Below, one piece after another: positions 33,530 to 42,170 of a DNA stretch of 64,000 bases (position 1 is the stretch's first letter; each line of letters starts with the position of its first letter). The notes beneath the pieces were generated by a model that was not told where the DNA came from, did not search any database, and was given only the letters and a program-made list of their open reading frames with translations. Position numbers and translations under genes: made by a program. The stretch is from DATARR01 sp034666985 (lineage in GTDB: Bacteria > Acidobacteriota > Thermoanaerobaculia > Multivoradales > UBA5704), in NCBI GenBank assembly GCA_034666985.1, contig JAXDKS010000054.1, positions 62,001-126,000 of the forward strand, read 5' to 3'.

Positions 33530-34465
33530 ATGAGCCCCGAACGATCCGACACCGCCGTCCGCTGCAGCGGCCTGGTGAAGCGCTACTCCGACGTCGTGGC
33601 CGTCAACGGCCTCGATCTCGCGGTGCGCCGCGGCGAATGCTTCGGCCTGCTGGGGCCCAACGGCGCGGGCAAGACGACGACGATCGAGATCCTCGAGGGG
33701 CTCACCGAGCCGGATGCCGGCGAGGTGGAGATCCTCGGCTCCTCCTGGCAGCGCAATGCCCAGGAGCTGCGCGAGCGGCTGGGCATCTCTCTCCAGGAGA
33801 CGCAGCTCAACGAGAAGCTCACGGTGGGTGAGACCGTCCGCCTTTTTCGCTCGTTCTACCGGCGGGGCCGGGATCCGGAGGCCGTGCTCCATCGCCTCTC
33901 CCTCGAAGAGAAGCGCGACGCCCGCGTGGGTAAGCTCTCCGGGGGCCAGAAGCAGCGCCTGGCCGTGGCCTGCGCCCTGGTGGGAGACCCCGAGGTGCTG
34001 TTCCTCGACGAGCCCACGACCGGGCTCGACCCCCAGAGCCGGTTGCAGCTCTGGGAGCAGGTCATGGAGTTCCGGGCCTCCGGCGGCACGGTGCTCCTCA
34101 CCACCCACTACATGGACGAGGCCGAACGCCTGTGCGACCGGGTCGCCATCGTCGATCACGGCCAGGTGATCGCCCTGGGCACGCCGGCCGAGCTCATCAG
34201 CTCGCTGCACGCGGCCAACGTCATCGAGTTCTCCTCCGAGCCGGAGCTGGACGAGGCGAGCCTGCGCGCCCTGCCCGGCGTCGCCGAGCCCCACCGTCGC
34301 GGCCCCAACTGGTCGCTGCCCGTGGGCTCGCTCGCCGAGACGGTGCCCGTCCTCCTCTCCCTCCTCGAACGCTCAGGGGCGAAGCTGGTCAACCTCTCGA
34401 CCCACCGGGCGACGCTCGAGGACCTGTTCGTCTCCCGCACCGGCCGGGCCCTGCGCGAGGATTGA
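33530..34465 (+). CDS. ABC-2-type transporter ATP-binding protein
   Basis: The 311-residue ATPase has Walker A GPNGAGKTTT, Q-loop ISLQETQLNEKLTV, signature LSGGQKQR, Walker B VLFLDEPTTGLDP and H-loop TTHYMDEAE, followed by a C-terminal extension of about 90 residues typical of DrrA/NatA-type exporters. It is followed 28 bp later by an ABC-2 permease, with which it should form a drug, lipid or polysaccharide exporter. A TATACT box lies at 33482-33487, 43 bases upstream of the start. Confidence 0.93.
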   Translation: MSPERSDTAVRCSGLVKRYSDVVAVNGLDLAVRRGECFGLLGPNGAGKTTTIEILEGLTEPDAGEVEILGSSWQRNAQELRERLGISLQETQLNEKLTVGETVRLFRSFYRRGRDPEAVLHRLSLEEKRDARVGKLSGGQKQRLAVACALVGDPEVLFLDEPTTGLDPQSRLQLWEQVMEFRASGGTVLLTTHYMDEAERLCDRVAIVDHGQVIALGTPAELISSLHAANVIEFSSEPELDEASLRALPGVAEPHRRGPNWSLPVGSLAETVPVLLSLLERSGAKLVNLSTHRATLEDLFVSRTGRALRED

Positions 34466-34493
34466 TGACGAGGCTGATGCGAGGACAATCGGG

Positions 34494-35549
34494 ATGAGCG
34501 AGCCGCAGCACTACCACCCTCTCGTCGAGCTGACGCTCGCCCGGGCGAAGGAGTTCGTGCGCGAGCCCGAGGCTCTCTTCTGGGTGTTCTTCTTCCCCGT
34601 GCTGCTCGCCGTGGCCCTGGGCCTCGCCTTCCGGGAGAAGGGGCCGGACAAGATTCCGGTGGGGATCGTGGCGGCCTCGCAGGCGGATGCCGCCGCGGCC
34701 CGGACCGCCACGGCCCTGGCGAGCTCGCCCGTGCTTCTCCCCCGCCGCTTCCCGGCCGTCGAGGGGCGCGAGGCCCTGCGCACGGGCCGCGTCTCGCTGC
34801 TGGTGGAGCCCGGGCCGCCCGTCGTCTTCCGCTTTGACGAGACCCGGCCCGACTCCCGCATTGCCCGTCTCGAAGCCGAGGACGCCCTGCAGCGGGCGGC
34901 GGGACGCAAGGACGTGGTGCCGGTGCGCGCCGAGAAGGTCACCGAGAAGGGGGCGCGCTACATCGACTTCCTCGTCCCGGGCCTGCTGGGCATGAACCTC
35001 ATGGGCACCGGCATCTGGAGTCTCGCCTTCTCGGTGACCACCGCCCGCAGCAAGCGGGTGCTCAAACGCCTGGTGGCGACCCCCATGCGCAAGAGCCACT
35101 ACCTCTTCTCGCAGATCCTGGGACGGCTGGGTTTCCTCATCCCCGAGATCGTGATCCTCGTCGGCTCCGGCTGGCTCTTCTTCGGCGTCGCGGTGCGCGG
35201 CTCGCTGCTGCTCCTCACCGTCACCTGCCTGCTGGGGGCCATGACCTTCTGCGGCCTCGGCCTGCTCATCGCCTCCCGCGTCTCTACCATCGAAGGGGCG
35301 AGCGGTCTGGCGAACCTGGTGATGCTGCCGATGTGGCTCCTCTCCGGCGTCTTCTTCTCCTCCGAACGCTTCCCCGACGCCGTCCAGCCCGTCATCAACG
35401 CTCTCCCCCTGACGGCCCTCAACCAGGCCCTGCGGGGGATCATCACCGAAGGCCGCGGCCTCCTCGGCATCGCGCCTCAACTCGCCATCGTTCTGGGATG
35501 GGGATTGGTGAGCTTCGCCGTGGCTCTGAAGATTTTCAGGTGGCGGTGA
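34494..35549 (+). CDS. ABC-2-type transporter permease
   Basis: The 351-residue permease has one N-terminal helix (about 22-42), a soluble loop of about 130 residues, then five C-terminal helices. MLPMWLLSGVFFSSERFP near residues 275-295 is characteristic of DrrB/YhhJ-type ABC-2 exporters. It pairs with the preceding ATPase. Its stop overlaps the glycosyltransferase start (GTGA at 35546-35549), hinting at export of a glycosylated or lipid-linked product, though this is inference from coupling. Confidence 0.9.
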   Translation: MSEPQHYHPLVELTLARAKEFVREPEALFWVFFFPVLLAVALGLAFREKGPDKIPVGIVAASQADAAAARTATALASSPVLLPRRFPAVEGREALRTGRVSLLVEPGPPVVFRFDETRPDSRIARLEAEDALQRAAGRKDVVPVRAEKVTEKGARYIDFLVPGLLGMNLMGTGIWSLAFSVTTARSKRVLKRLVATPMRKSHYLFSQILGRLGFLIPEIVILVGSGWLFFGVAVRGSLLLLTVTCLLGAMTFCGLGLLIASRVSTIEGASGLANLVMLPMWLLSGVFFSSERFPDAVQPVINALPLTALNQALRGIITEGRGLLGIAPQLAIVLGWGLVSFAVALKIFRWR

Positions 35550-36694
35550 GCCCGCTCCTCCTCCTCGCCGCCGTCACCCTGCTGATCCATCTCGCCACGG
35601 CGGTCGCGATCTGGCGCGGCACGCGCTCGATCCGGTTCCTGGCGGATCAGCCTCTTTTTGCAGGAGCGCTGCCGCGGGTCTCGATCATCATCCCGGCCCG
35701 CAACGAGGAGCGCAATGTGGAAGAGGCCCTCCGGTCTGTGCTGGCTCTGGATTACGAGAACCTGGAGATCGACGTCGTGGAAGACCGCTCGACGGACCGC
35801 ACCGGGGAGATCCTGGATCGCATGGCTGCGGCGAATCCGCGGCTGCGGGTGGTCCACGTCCGCGAGCTCCCTCCCGGATGGCTGGGAAAGAATCACGCCC
35901 TGGAGTTGGGAGGCCGCAAGGCCACGGGCGACTATCTGCTGTTCACGGACGCGGACATCGTCATGGAGCCCACGGCCCTGCGCCGGGCCGTGGAGACCAT
36001 GGAGTCCGATGGGCTCGACCATCTGGCGGTGTCGCCGGAGATCGAGCGCACGAGCGTGCTGTTCGAGATGTTCATCGGCGTCTTCTCGCTCTTCTTCTCA
36101 CTCTTCGTGAAGCCCTGGAAGGTGCGGGACCCGAAGAGCCCAAGCCACGTGGGGATCGGCGCCTTCAACCTAGTGCGCGCCTCGGCCTGGCGCGCCGTGG
36201 GCGGCCATCAGCGGATCGCCATGCGGCCCGACGACGACCTGAAGCTGGGCAAGCTGCTGAAGACGAGCGGCTTCCGGCAGGAGATGATGTTCGGCCGCGG
36301 CATGCTGCGGGTGGAGTGGTACGCCTCGGTGCGGGAGCTGATCCAGGGCCTGATGAAGAACGCCTTCCCCGCGGTCGACTACAGGATCTCGGTCGTCCTC
36401 TCCTCCACCGTCACCCAGCTCACGATCCTGGTCTGGCCCTTCCTGGCCGTCTTCCTCACCTCGGGGATTACGCGCTGGCTGAATCTGGCGAGCGTGGCCG
36501 TGCTCCTCGCCCTCTGCTGGCTCAACGCCCCCCTGGCCGGCGTGCGCCGCTGGCACGGCGTGGGCTTCCCCCTCGCCACCCTGCTCTTCCTCTACATCCT
36601 CTGGCGCTCGACGCTGACGATCCTGTGGAATGGCGGTATCGACTGGCGGGGGACTCACTATCCGCTGGCGGAGCTGAAAGCGAACCGGATCTGA
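35546..36694 (+). CDS. Family-2 glycosyltransferase, membrane anchored
   Basis: The 382-residue protein has an N-terminal helix, a GT-A domain with VSIIIPARNEERNVEEAL, VVEDRSTDRT, the metal-binding TDADI and the catalytic-base region PDDDLKLG, then an EWYASVRELIQG segment and three C-terminal helices. It resembles HpnB/CrtQ-like glycosyltransferases that act on lipid acceptors at the membrane. Two GTG starts are possible (35540 and 35546); 35546 gives the GTGA overlap common in this genome. The sugar and acceptor are unknown. Confidence 0.85.
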   Translation: MSPLLLLAAVTLLIHLATAVAIWRGTRSIRFLADQPLFAGALPRVSIIIPARNEERNVEEALRSVLALDYENLEIDVVEDRSTDRTGEILDRMAAANPRLRVVHVRELPPGWLGKNHALELGGRKATGDYLLFTDADIVMEPTALRRAVETMESDGLDHLAVSPEIERTSVLFEMFIGVFSLFFSLFVKPWKVRDPKSPSHVGIGAFNLVRASAWRAVGGHQRIAMRPDDDLKLGKLLKTSGFRQEMMFGRGMLRVEWYASVRELIQGLMKNAFPAVDYRISVVLSSTVTQLTILVWPFLAVFLTSGITRWLNLASVAVLLALCWLNAPLAGVRRWHGVGFPLATLLFLYILWRSTLTILWNGGIDWRGTHYPLAELKANRI

Positions 36695-36706
36695 GCCTGA
36701 ATCGAT

Positions 36707-36754
36707 CGGGCGGCAACTCCCCAGGATTGCATCTGATTAGGGAGTTGCCGCCCG
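36707..36754. terminator. 15-bp inverted repeat after the glycosyltransferase
   Basis: Arms at 36707-36721 and 36740-36754 are perfectly complementary (CGGGCGGCAACTCCC type) with an 18-base loop, 12 bases after the stop. There is no U-run, so termination efficiency is uncertain. The rest of 36695-36845 holds no gene that I can see. Confidence 0.6.
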
Positions 36755-36845
36755 TGCCCTCCTCCGCCAACCACCAGGAGAATGGACGGACACACGCCGC
36801 CGATTTCCCGCCCACTGGCACGCGCCGTGCTGTCCTGATACGCCC

Positions 36846-37859
36846 GTGCGGCTCTTCCTTGGGCTGATCGGCATCGGTCTCATCCTACTCGTCGTCTTCG
36901 ACGTGATCTGGACCACCCTGCGCCTGGCCGGGGCCGGGCCTCTCACGTCCTGGGTGACGGACGCCCTCTGGCGCCTGTCGCTGCGCGTCACTTCCACCCA
37001 TCAGGGGCTGGCCTTGGCCGGCTTCTCCGTCGTCCTGTTCACGGTCTCCCTCTGGCTTGGGCTCGACTGGCTGGGGTGGACGCTGGTGCTGGGCCTCGAT
37101 CCCGGGGCCGTGGTGGCGAGCCAGGGTGGGCAGCCCGCCGGTTTCTTGGAACGGGCCTACTTCGCGGGCTCGCTCCTCATCACCCTGAGCAACAACGACT
37201 ACAAGGCGAATGGGCTCGGCTGGCAATTGGTGACCAACATCGCCGCCGCCAACGGCTTCACCCTGGTCAGCCTGATCATCACCTATCTGCTGCCGCTGGT
37301 CTCGGGGGTGCGGCAGCGGCGGGAGATCGCCGTCTACCTCTCGACGCTGGGCCGGAGCCCGCAGGACATCCTGCTGCGAGCCTGGAACGGTTCCGACTTC
37401 GGCCGCCTGCCCGATCATCTGGTGGCTCTCACCATGCCCATGGTGAGCCTGGGGCAGGGGCACCTCGCCTATCCCGTCCTCCACTGCTTCCACAGTCCCG
37501 ATCGCGAGGCGGCCATCGCCCCCTCCCTCGCCATGCTGGACGAGAGCCTTACGCTGCTCGAGGGGGTGGCCCCCGATCTGCGCCCGGACCCCGTGACCCT
37601 CTATCCACTCCAGGGGGCCATCGAGCAACTGCTCGCGACCCTGGAGGAGGCGCACGTCGAGCCGGAGTCCGTGCCGCCAAAGCCCTCCTCCCTGGAGGCG
37701 CTGCGGCAGGCCGGCATCCGGACCGAGAGCGACGAGGAGATGGAGCGGCGGGTGGCCACCCTCAGCAGACGCCGGCGACTTCTCCTAGGTCTGGTGGAGG
37801 AGGAGGGCTGGCAGTGGCGGGACGTGATGGAGGCCGAGAACAAGAAGTCGAGGAAGTAG
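36846..37859 (+). CDS. Ion-channel-like membrane protein with degenerate filter
   Basis: The 337-residue product has an N-terminal helix, a second helix near 55-80 and a pore-like segment (ERAYFAGSLLITLSNNDYKANGLGW). A further helix leads to a basic turn (SGVRQRREIAVYLSTLG), then about 180 soluble residues with an amphipathic C-terminal end. The layout recalls two-helix potassium channels, but the filter sequence TVGYG is absent; TLSNNDYK stands in its place. Function may therefore differ. The start is GTG 36846. The C terminus is lysine rich. Confidence 0.65.
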   Translation: MRLFLGLIGIGLILLVVFDVIWTTLRLAGAGPLTSWVTDALWRLSLRVTSTHQGLALAGFSVVLFTVSLWLGLDWLGWTLVLGLDPGAVVASQGGQPAGFLERAYFAGSLLITLSNNDYKANGLGWQLVTNIAAANGFTLVSLIITYLLPLVSGVRQRREIAVYLSTLGRSPQDILLRAWNGSDFGRLPDHLVALTMPMVSLGQGHLAYPVLHCFHSPDREAAIAPSLAMLDESLTLLEGVAPDLRPDPVTLYPLQGAIEQLLATLEEAHVEPESVPPKPSSLEALRQAGIRTESDEEMERRVATLSRRRRLLLGLVEEEGWQWRDVMEAENKKSRK

Positions 37860-37866
37860 ACGACGC

Positions 37867-38835
37867 TCAGTTCACCCACCCCTCCGGCCCCGGCCCCGGC
37901 TCCTTCAACGCGAGCGCGGCCGCCGCGGTCGCAGCAGCCAGGCGCTGGCGCTCGTCCTCCTCCTCCCAGACCCGGCGCTGGGCGGCGTCCCTCCTGCGGC
38001 GGTGGCGCATGGCCCAGAGAGCGAGGAGGGTGATGAGCAGCCAGAGGGTGACGGAGCTGGTGAGCACGGGCACCCAGCGATACCAGAAGGTCTGGCGGCT
38101 CCAGAAGGAATCCTCGGCGCTCGCGAGCGTGGTGCCGGTGGCGGCGAAGAAGGCATCCTCGAAAGAGAGGCCGCGGGCCATTTCCTCCAGGATGCGTGGC
38201 GGGGCCTCCGGACCATAGCGATCGAGCAGGTCGCGCACGAAGGAGCCGGCGATGGCGTAGGCGCGGTTCACCTCGGCCTGGCCACCGGCGTAGCGGCCAT
38301 CCAGCGCGGCGAGCGAGACCGGCCGGTCCACCAGGAGGGCCAGAGTGAGGCGGGTGCGGTCGTCGAGGCTCCAGGAGCGGCCGGCGATCATCGCCATCCC
38401 CTCCTGGAACCAGCGCGGCACGGGACGCCCACCGGCCGCGCGGGCCACCAGCACGTGCGCCGTCTCGTGGAGCAGGACGTCGTCCAGCGACGAGCTCGGA
38501 TACTCCGGCACGCGCTGGGGCAGCAGGACGATCAGGCTCCGGTCCCCCACCGCGTAACCCACCACCCAGCGGGGCACCAGCCCGGCCTCGGGCGAGCCCT
38601 CGGGAGCGAGCACCACGCGGATGGGCGGCCCGGCATCCGAGAGCCCGGCCAGCCGCATCACGCTCGGGAGCTGGGAGCCCACCGTCCCCTGGAGGCGCGC
38701 CGCCGTGGCCGCGAAGCGCGGCGGCGCCGAGAAAACCAGTTGCGGCGGCTGGACGCCGAACGCCGCGGAGGAGACGGCGGCGAGGAGCGTGACCGCCAGG
38801 ATCGCCAGCAGGACCCTCTTGAGATTTATTCCCAC
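37867..38835 (-). CDS. Membrane-anchored gluzincin (peptidase MA-like)
   Basis: The 322-residue protein has a signal helix (VLLAILAVTLLAAVSSAAFG), a metallopeptidase domain with LHETAHVLVARAAGGRPVPRWFQEGMA (HExxH plus downstream Glu), and a C-terminal anchor helix (TSSVTLWLLITLLALWA) before a basic and alanine-rich cytoplasmic tail. This is the peptidase MA family layout. No good ATG is seen; GTG 38833-38835 leaves a normal signal peptide. It is divergent from the M23 lipoprotein, whose promoter overlaps its 5' end. Confidence 0.75.
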   Translation of the reverse strand: MGINLKRVLLAILAVTLLAAVSSAAFGVQPPQLVFSAPPRFAATAARLQGTVGSQLPSVMRLAGLSDAGPPIRVVLAPEGSPEAGLVPRWVVGYAVGDRSLIVLLPQRVPEYPSSSLDDVLLHETAHVLVARAAGGRPVPRWFQEGMAMIAGRSWSLDDRTRLTLALLVDRPVSLAALDGRYAGGQAEVNRAYAIAGSFVRDLLDRYGPEAPPRILEEMARGLSFEDAFFAATGTTLASAEDSFWSRQTFWYRWVPVLTSSVTLWLLITLLALWAMRHRRRRDAAQRRVWEEEDERQRLAAATAAAALALKEPGPGPEGWVN

Positions 38836-38846
38836 CGGTGTATACT
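38819..38846 (+). promoter_or_regulatory. Sigma-70-like promoter for the M23 lipoprotein gene
   Basis: TTGAGA at 38819-38824 and TATACT at 38841-38846 are 16 bp apart. Transcription would begin near 38853, about 28 bases before the ATG at 38881. The -35 box lies inside the first codons of the divergent peptidase gene. Confidence 0.5.
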
Positions 38847-38880
38847 TCCCCGTCTTTCGTTCGTAGTCTTGGAGGTGAAC

Positions 38881-39456
38881 ATGGCTCGAAGCCGGATCTT
38901 CGGTCTGTTTCTCGTTCTCGCGATCCTCACCCTCTCCCTCCCCGGCTGCCGCGAAGCCTCGGTCCGTTACAACTCCCGCTACTCCGTTCTGATTTCCCAA
39001 CCCATGCCCCGGGTGCTGCCCATCCCGGTGGACGGCGTGCCCCCCGGCCAGCTCCGCAACACCTGGGGGATGGCCCGCGACGGCGGCCGCCACCACAAGG
39101 GAATCGACATCTTCGCGCCGCGCAACACGCCCATCCGCAGCGTCACCGAAGGAGTGGTCGAGTTCAAGGGGATGCGCGGCCTGGGTGGTCAGGTGGTCTA
39201 CGTGGTGGGTCCGGGCGGCTACCGCCACTACTACGCCCACCTCGAGGAGTACGGACCCCAGGCCGAAGGCGACTGGGTCGAGGCCGGTGAGGTCATCGGC
39301 TACGTGGGCAACTCCGGCAACGCCGCCATCTCCACCACCCATCTCCACTACGGCATCTACACGCCATCCGGCACGGCCGTGAACCCCTACACCTACCTGC
39401 GCAGCGGCGAGCCCTTCGCACCCTCGGTGGCGGTCACCCAGCAGGCGGCGAAGTAG
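38881..39456 (+). CDS. M23-family peptidase lipoprotein (LytM-like)
   Basis: The 191-residue product has a lipoprotein signal ending LSLPGC, then a LytM domain with HHKGIDIFAPRNTPIRSVTEG (first zinc His/Asp) and the second pair in THLHYGIY. Such enzymes cut peptidoglycan cross-bridges or, if a ligand is missing, activate amidases; here the H-x(n)-D and HxH ligands look intact. A TTGGAGGTGAAC ribosome site precedes the ATG. It would act in the periplasm, tethered to a membrane. Confidence 0.9.
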   Translation: MARSRIFGLFLVLAILTLSLPGCREASVRYNSRYSVLISQPMPRVLPIPVDGVPPGQLRNTWGMARDGGRHHKGIDIFAPRNTPIRSVTEGVVEFKGMRGLGGQVVYVVGPGGYRHYYAHLEEYGPQAEGDWVEAGEVIGYVGNSGNAAISTTHLHYGIYTPSGTAVNPYTYLRSGEPFAPSVAVTQQAAK

Positions 39457-39476
39457 GGCCTCAGGGAACGGGGATC

Positions 39477-40457
39477 CTAGTCGCTGAAGACGTCTGCAAG
39501 GCTCTCAGCGGTCGCGAAGCGGTCGATCCATTCCAGGAGGAGATCCGCATCGGCCGCGGCAATCCGATCGCGAGTGACCGGATCGACGGCACCGAACCGC
39601 TTTTCAAGTAACCGGAGCAGAGCTTTGGCCTCTCCCTCCTGCCGGCCCTCCTGCCGGCCCTCCTGCCGGCCCTCCTGCCGGCCCTCTTCCCGCACTTGCT
39701 CGTTCCAGGAGTCAATTCGTTCGGCGAGCATCGGTTCAAGCTCCTCTAAAGTCAGTCGCTTTGGCATCTCGTCCGTGGTTGCCTCCAGCCGAGGGAGGAT
39801 CACCTCTGCGAGCCAGCCCTCGAACGCACGGCGCAGCTCCGGCTCCTCGGGCCTCACGTGCGCCTGAAGACGGGCCACTCCAACCCGAACGTCTCCCCAA
39901 CTCGCGCTCCGTTCCAGGCGGAACAGGTCCGCCACTGGGCTCTGCTTCTCCCTGAGCTCCTCGGTGCTGTAGGCCGCCTCGTGGACCAGCTTGTACCGCA
40001 GATGCGGCACGTACATTTCAGCCGAAGGATCGAAGCGCTCGATCAAATCGGCTAGGTCCAGCGGCGTCCCCCACGGGCCCAGTCCATTGTAGATCACGAT
40101 GGGGATCACCAGCGGCAACCGGCCCGACGGCGCCAGCCGCCCCTCGGCGATCAGGGTCTCGTAGAACATGCCTGTATAGGTCATCAGACGCACCGGCATG
40201 TAGCGGTCCGGCCGGGATTGGAACTCCAGGAGCACGAAGACGTAGACCGGATCGCCCGAGTCCCGCCGCCGGAACTTCCAGATGACGTCGCTCTCCCGGT
40301 TCCGCCGTGCCTCCGAGACGAAGGAGGCGTTGACCCTCTCCGCCGAGGCGAAGTCGATGAGCTCGACCCAGGCCTCGCCGATCATCTCGCGCAGGAGATC
40401 GCACACCATGCGGGCATGGGAAAAGAAGAGACGGTAGCTGAGGTCGTGCTGTCCCAA
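39477..40457 (-). CDS. Rpn-family PD-(D/E)XK nuclease with internal GRQE repeats
   Basis: The 326-residue protein belongs to the Rpn/transposase_31 family of recombination-promoting nucleases: an N-terminal DLSYRLFFSHARMVCDLL, then the nuclease core SDVIWKFRRRD...YVFVLLEFQSRPD with the D-(x)n-ExQ signature. After residue about 255 a 12-bp tandem repeat encodes GRQE four times, then a short C-terminal domain (ALLRLLEKRFGAVDPVTRDRIAAAD). The repeat tract, near 39645-39690, could vary by slippage in 4-residue steps. Rpn proteins are mobile and in some cases act in phage defence; this one has no clear partner. Confidence 0.85.
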   Translation of the reverse strand: MGQHDLSYRLFFSHARMVCDLLREMIGEAWVELIDFASAERVNASFVSEARRNRESDVIWKFRRRDSGDPVYVFVLLEFQSRPDRYMPVRLMTYTGMFYETLIAEGRLAPSGRLPLVIPIVIYNGLGPWGTPLDLADLIERFDPSAEMYVPHLRYKLVHEAAYSTEELREKQSPVADLFRLERSASWGDVRVGVARLQAHVRPEEPELRRAFEGWLAEVILPRLEATTDEMPKRLTLEELEPMLAERIDSWNEQVREEGRQEGRQEGRQEGRQEGEAKALLRLLEKRFGAVDPVTRDRIAAADADLLLEWIDRFATAESLADVFSD

Positions 40458-40591
40458 GAGAATTTATCCCTGGAGAAGCATACCAGAGGAGAGGCAGCCT
40501 CAGGAGATCGCGAGAGAGAAACCCGGATCGAATTTTGGGGACGCAGTACTAGCTCTGGCCGGCCCCGACTGCCTCACCGGCCTCGACTGCC

Positions 40592-41215
40592 TTACCGAAT
40601 AACCGCCTCCCGGATCATCCCCAGAATCCCGGCGCGGATCATGGCCACGGAGATGGCGGCCAGGAAGAGGCTCGCCACCTTGGCGATGGCGCGAGAGACG
40701 GCCGGACCCGCGAAGCGGCCGATCCAGGGGCTCGCCGCCAGCGTCAGGAAGACCAGGAGCATGTTGAGGATCAGCGACACCAGCGTGGGCAGGTAGCCGA
40801 AAGCCTCGCGCGAGACCAGGATCGAGGTGATGGCCGCCGGCCCCATGATCAGCGGGATGCCGATGGGCACGATCCCCACCGACGCGGGGTCCTCCGCGCC
40901 GTTGCCTTCCATGGGGACCGTGGGGTCCCGCCGCCGGAAGTCGCCGAAGATCAGGTTCGAGATGCTGAGCACCAGCAGGATCAGCCCGCCCCCAACCCGC
41001 AGGTCGTTGACGGTGATGCCCAGCAACGAAAAGATGAGCTGGCCGGCGAAGAGGATCAGCACAGCGAGGACCACTGCCGTCACCATCGCCTGCAGCGTCA
41101 GCCGCCAGCGCTCGGCCTTCGTGAGGCCCTCGGTAACCGAGAGATAGATGGGGATGATCCCCGGCGCGTTGATCGCCACGAAGAGCGGCAGGAAACTCTC
41201 GATGTAGGCTTTCAT
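40592..41215 (-). CDS. MarC-family integral membrane protein
   Basis: The 207-residue protein has six hydrophobic helices and MarC/UPF0056 marks: PLFVAINAPGIIPIYLSVTEG at the N terminus and GIVPIGIPLIMGPAAITSIL in the middle. The family's transport role is unresolved. The ATG at 41213-41215 lacks a strong ribosome site. The upstream 350 bp hold the 21-bp TTGG...TCC array. In 40540-40591, after the stop, a degenerate 18-bp direct repeat (CGACTGCCTYACCGGCC type) is seen. Confidence 0.88.
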   Translation of the reverse strand: MKAYIESFLPLFVAINAPGIIPIYLSVTEGLTKAERWRLTLQAMVTAVVLAVLILFAGQLIFSLLGITVNDLRVGGGLILLVLSISNLIFGDFRRRDPTVPMEGNGAEDPASVGIVPIGIPLIMGPAAITSILVSREAFGYLPTLVSLILNMLLVFLTLAASPWIGRFAGPAVSRAIAKVASLFLAAISVAMIRAGILGMIREAVIR

Positions 41216-41329
41216 GGGTGGTGGTGCCACCCAGGAGCATATCGCGAGGGGGGGACCGGAATCCTCGACGACGGCTTCCAAGCCGTGCGGGACGCCCTGC
41301 GGCGGCGGATGGGCGTGGGTTAGCCTCGA

Positions 41330-41548
41330 TTGGACTCCATCGGGTGACGATTGGACTCCATCCGGCGACGGTTGGAGTCCCATCTTCGGGATTTGGGCTC
41401 CATTTTCCGGCGTTTGGGGTCCAGCCGCGGACGTTTGGGGTCCAGCCTGGAAGATTTGGGGTCCATCTCCAAAAGATGGAGCCCAAACGTCGGCGGCTGG
41501 ACCCCAATCTCAAAAGATGGACCCCAAATGCCGGAGGATGGAGCCCAA
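41330..41548. promoter_or_regulatory. 21-bp tandem array of TTGGNNTCC motifs with central inversion
   Basis: TTGG starts at 41330, 41351, 41372, 41393, 41414, 41435 and 41456, exactly 21 bp apart, each followed by a TCCA-like end (unit type TTTGGGGTCCA). The complement CCAA then starts at 41483, 41504, 41524 and 41545, again 20-21 bp apart. The two halves meet in a hairpin at about 41454-41488. The array fills the space between the BON lipoprotein stop and the marC upstream region. Spacing of two helical turns and the inversion suggest a protein-binding platform; a peptide-coding role is unlikely. Confidence 0.62.
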
Positions 41549-41559
41549 ACGGAGATTTC

Positions 41560-42081
41560 CTACGAGCCCGAGCCCGCCTGGCCCGCCACCTGGATGAGGT
41601 TCACCACCGATTTCACCCCGTCGGTGTGGACGGCGAGCTTCTCGGCTTCGGCGCGCTCGTCCGCCGAGGAGACTTTGCCGTTGAGGGTCACCCGGCCGTC
41701 GACCGTGCCGACGTCGATGTGGAGGCCGGCCACGTCGGGATCGGCCAGCAGGCGGGCCTTCACCTTGGCGGTGACGCTGGCGTCGCTCAGCACCTCGCGG
41801 GCCACGGGACCGACCTTCTCGTCGACCTTATCGGCCCCGCGCTGGATGGCGCCCCCCACCTCCTCAGCCCCCTTCTGGAGCTGTTGGCCCGCCACCTTGA
41901 GATCCTTGTTGGCCTGCTCGAAATTCTGATCGACCTTGTCGCCATCCACGTGGATGGTGGTTTTCCCGTCGGCATCGCGCCGCGCGCTGATGGCGCTGTC
42001 GTCGTTATGGCAGCCGGCCAGCGGGACCAGGAGGAGGCCCAGCGAGGCGGTGAACAGGATCGGGAATGCTTTGGTCTTCAT
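41560..42081 (-). CDS. BON-domain lipoprotein
   Basis: The 173-residue product has a lipoprotein signal (LLLVPLAGC), a charged linker with a helical region (about 45-85, QANKDLKVAGQQLQKGAEEV), and a C-terminal BON domain (DASVTAKVKARLLADPDVAGLHIDVGTVDGRVTLNGKV...). BON domains bind lipids or membranes in the periplasm, often under osmotic stress. AAAGGAG precedes the ATG. A perfect 16-bp palindrome lies just upstream (42104-42119). Confidence 0.88.
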   Translation of the reverse strand: MKTKAFPILFTASLGLLLVPLAGCHNDDSAISARRDADGKTTIHVDGDKVDQNFEQANKDLKVAGQQLQKGAEEVGGAIQRGADKVDEKVGPVAREVLSDASVTAKVKARLLADPDVAGLHIDVGTVDGRVTLNGKVSSADERAEAEKLAVHTDGVKSVVNLIQVAGQAGSGS

Positions 42082-42103
42082 GGCGTGTCTCCTTTGGGAG
42101 GTT

Positions 42104-42119
42104 TCCCTCTATAGAGGGA
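42104..42119. promoter_or_regulatory. Perfect 16-bp palindrome upstream of the BON gene
   Basis: TCCCTCTATAGAGGGA is a perfect palindrome about 23 bases before the BON lipoprotein start and just upstream of its ribosome site. Its size and position fit an operator for a dimeric regulator, but the regulator is unknown. Confidence 0.45.
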
Positions 42120-42170
42120 GCTAGCAATTCCTGCACCTACTCGCTGGGGTTAGATGGAATCGTCAGGGGC

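Noticed and set aside
40500..41513. A minus-strand frame adding W-[ST]-P-N heptapeptide repeats to MarC
   Set aside because: It is in a different frame from MarC, and the repeat inverts at 41470-41480; the pattern follows from the 21-bp DNA period.
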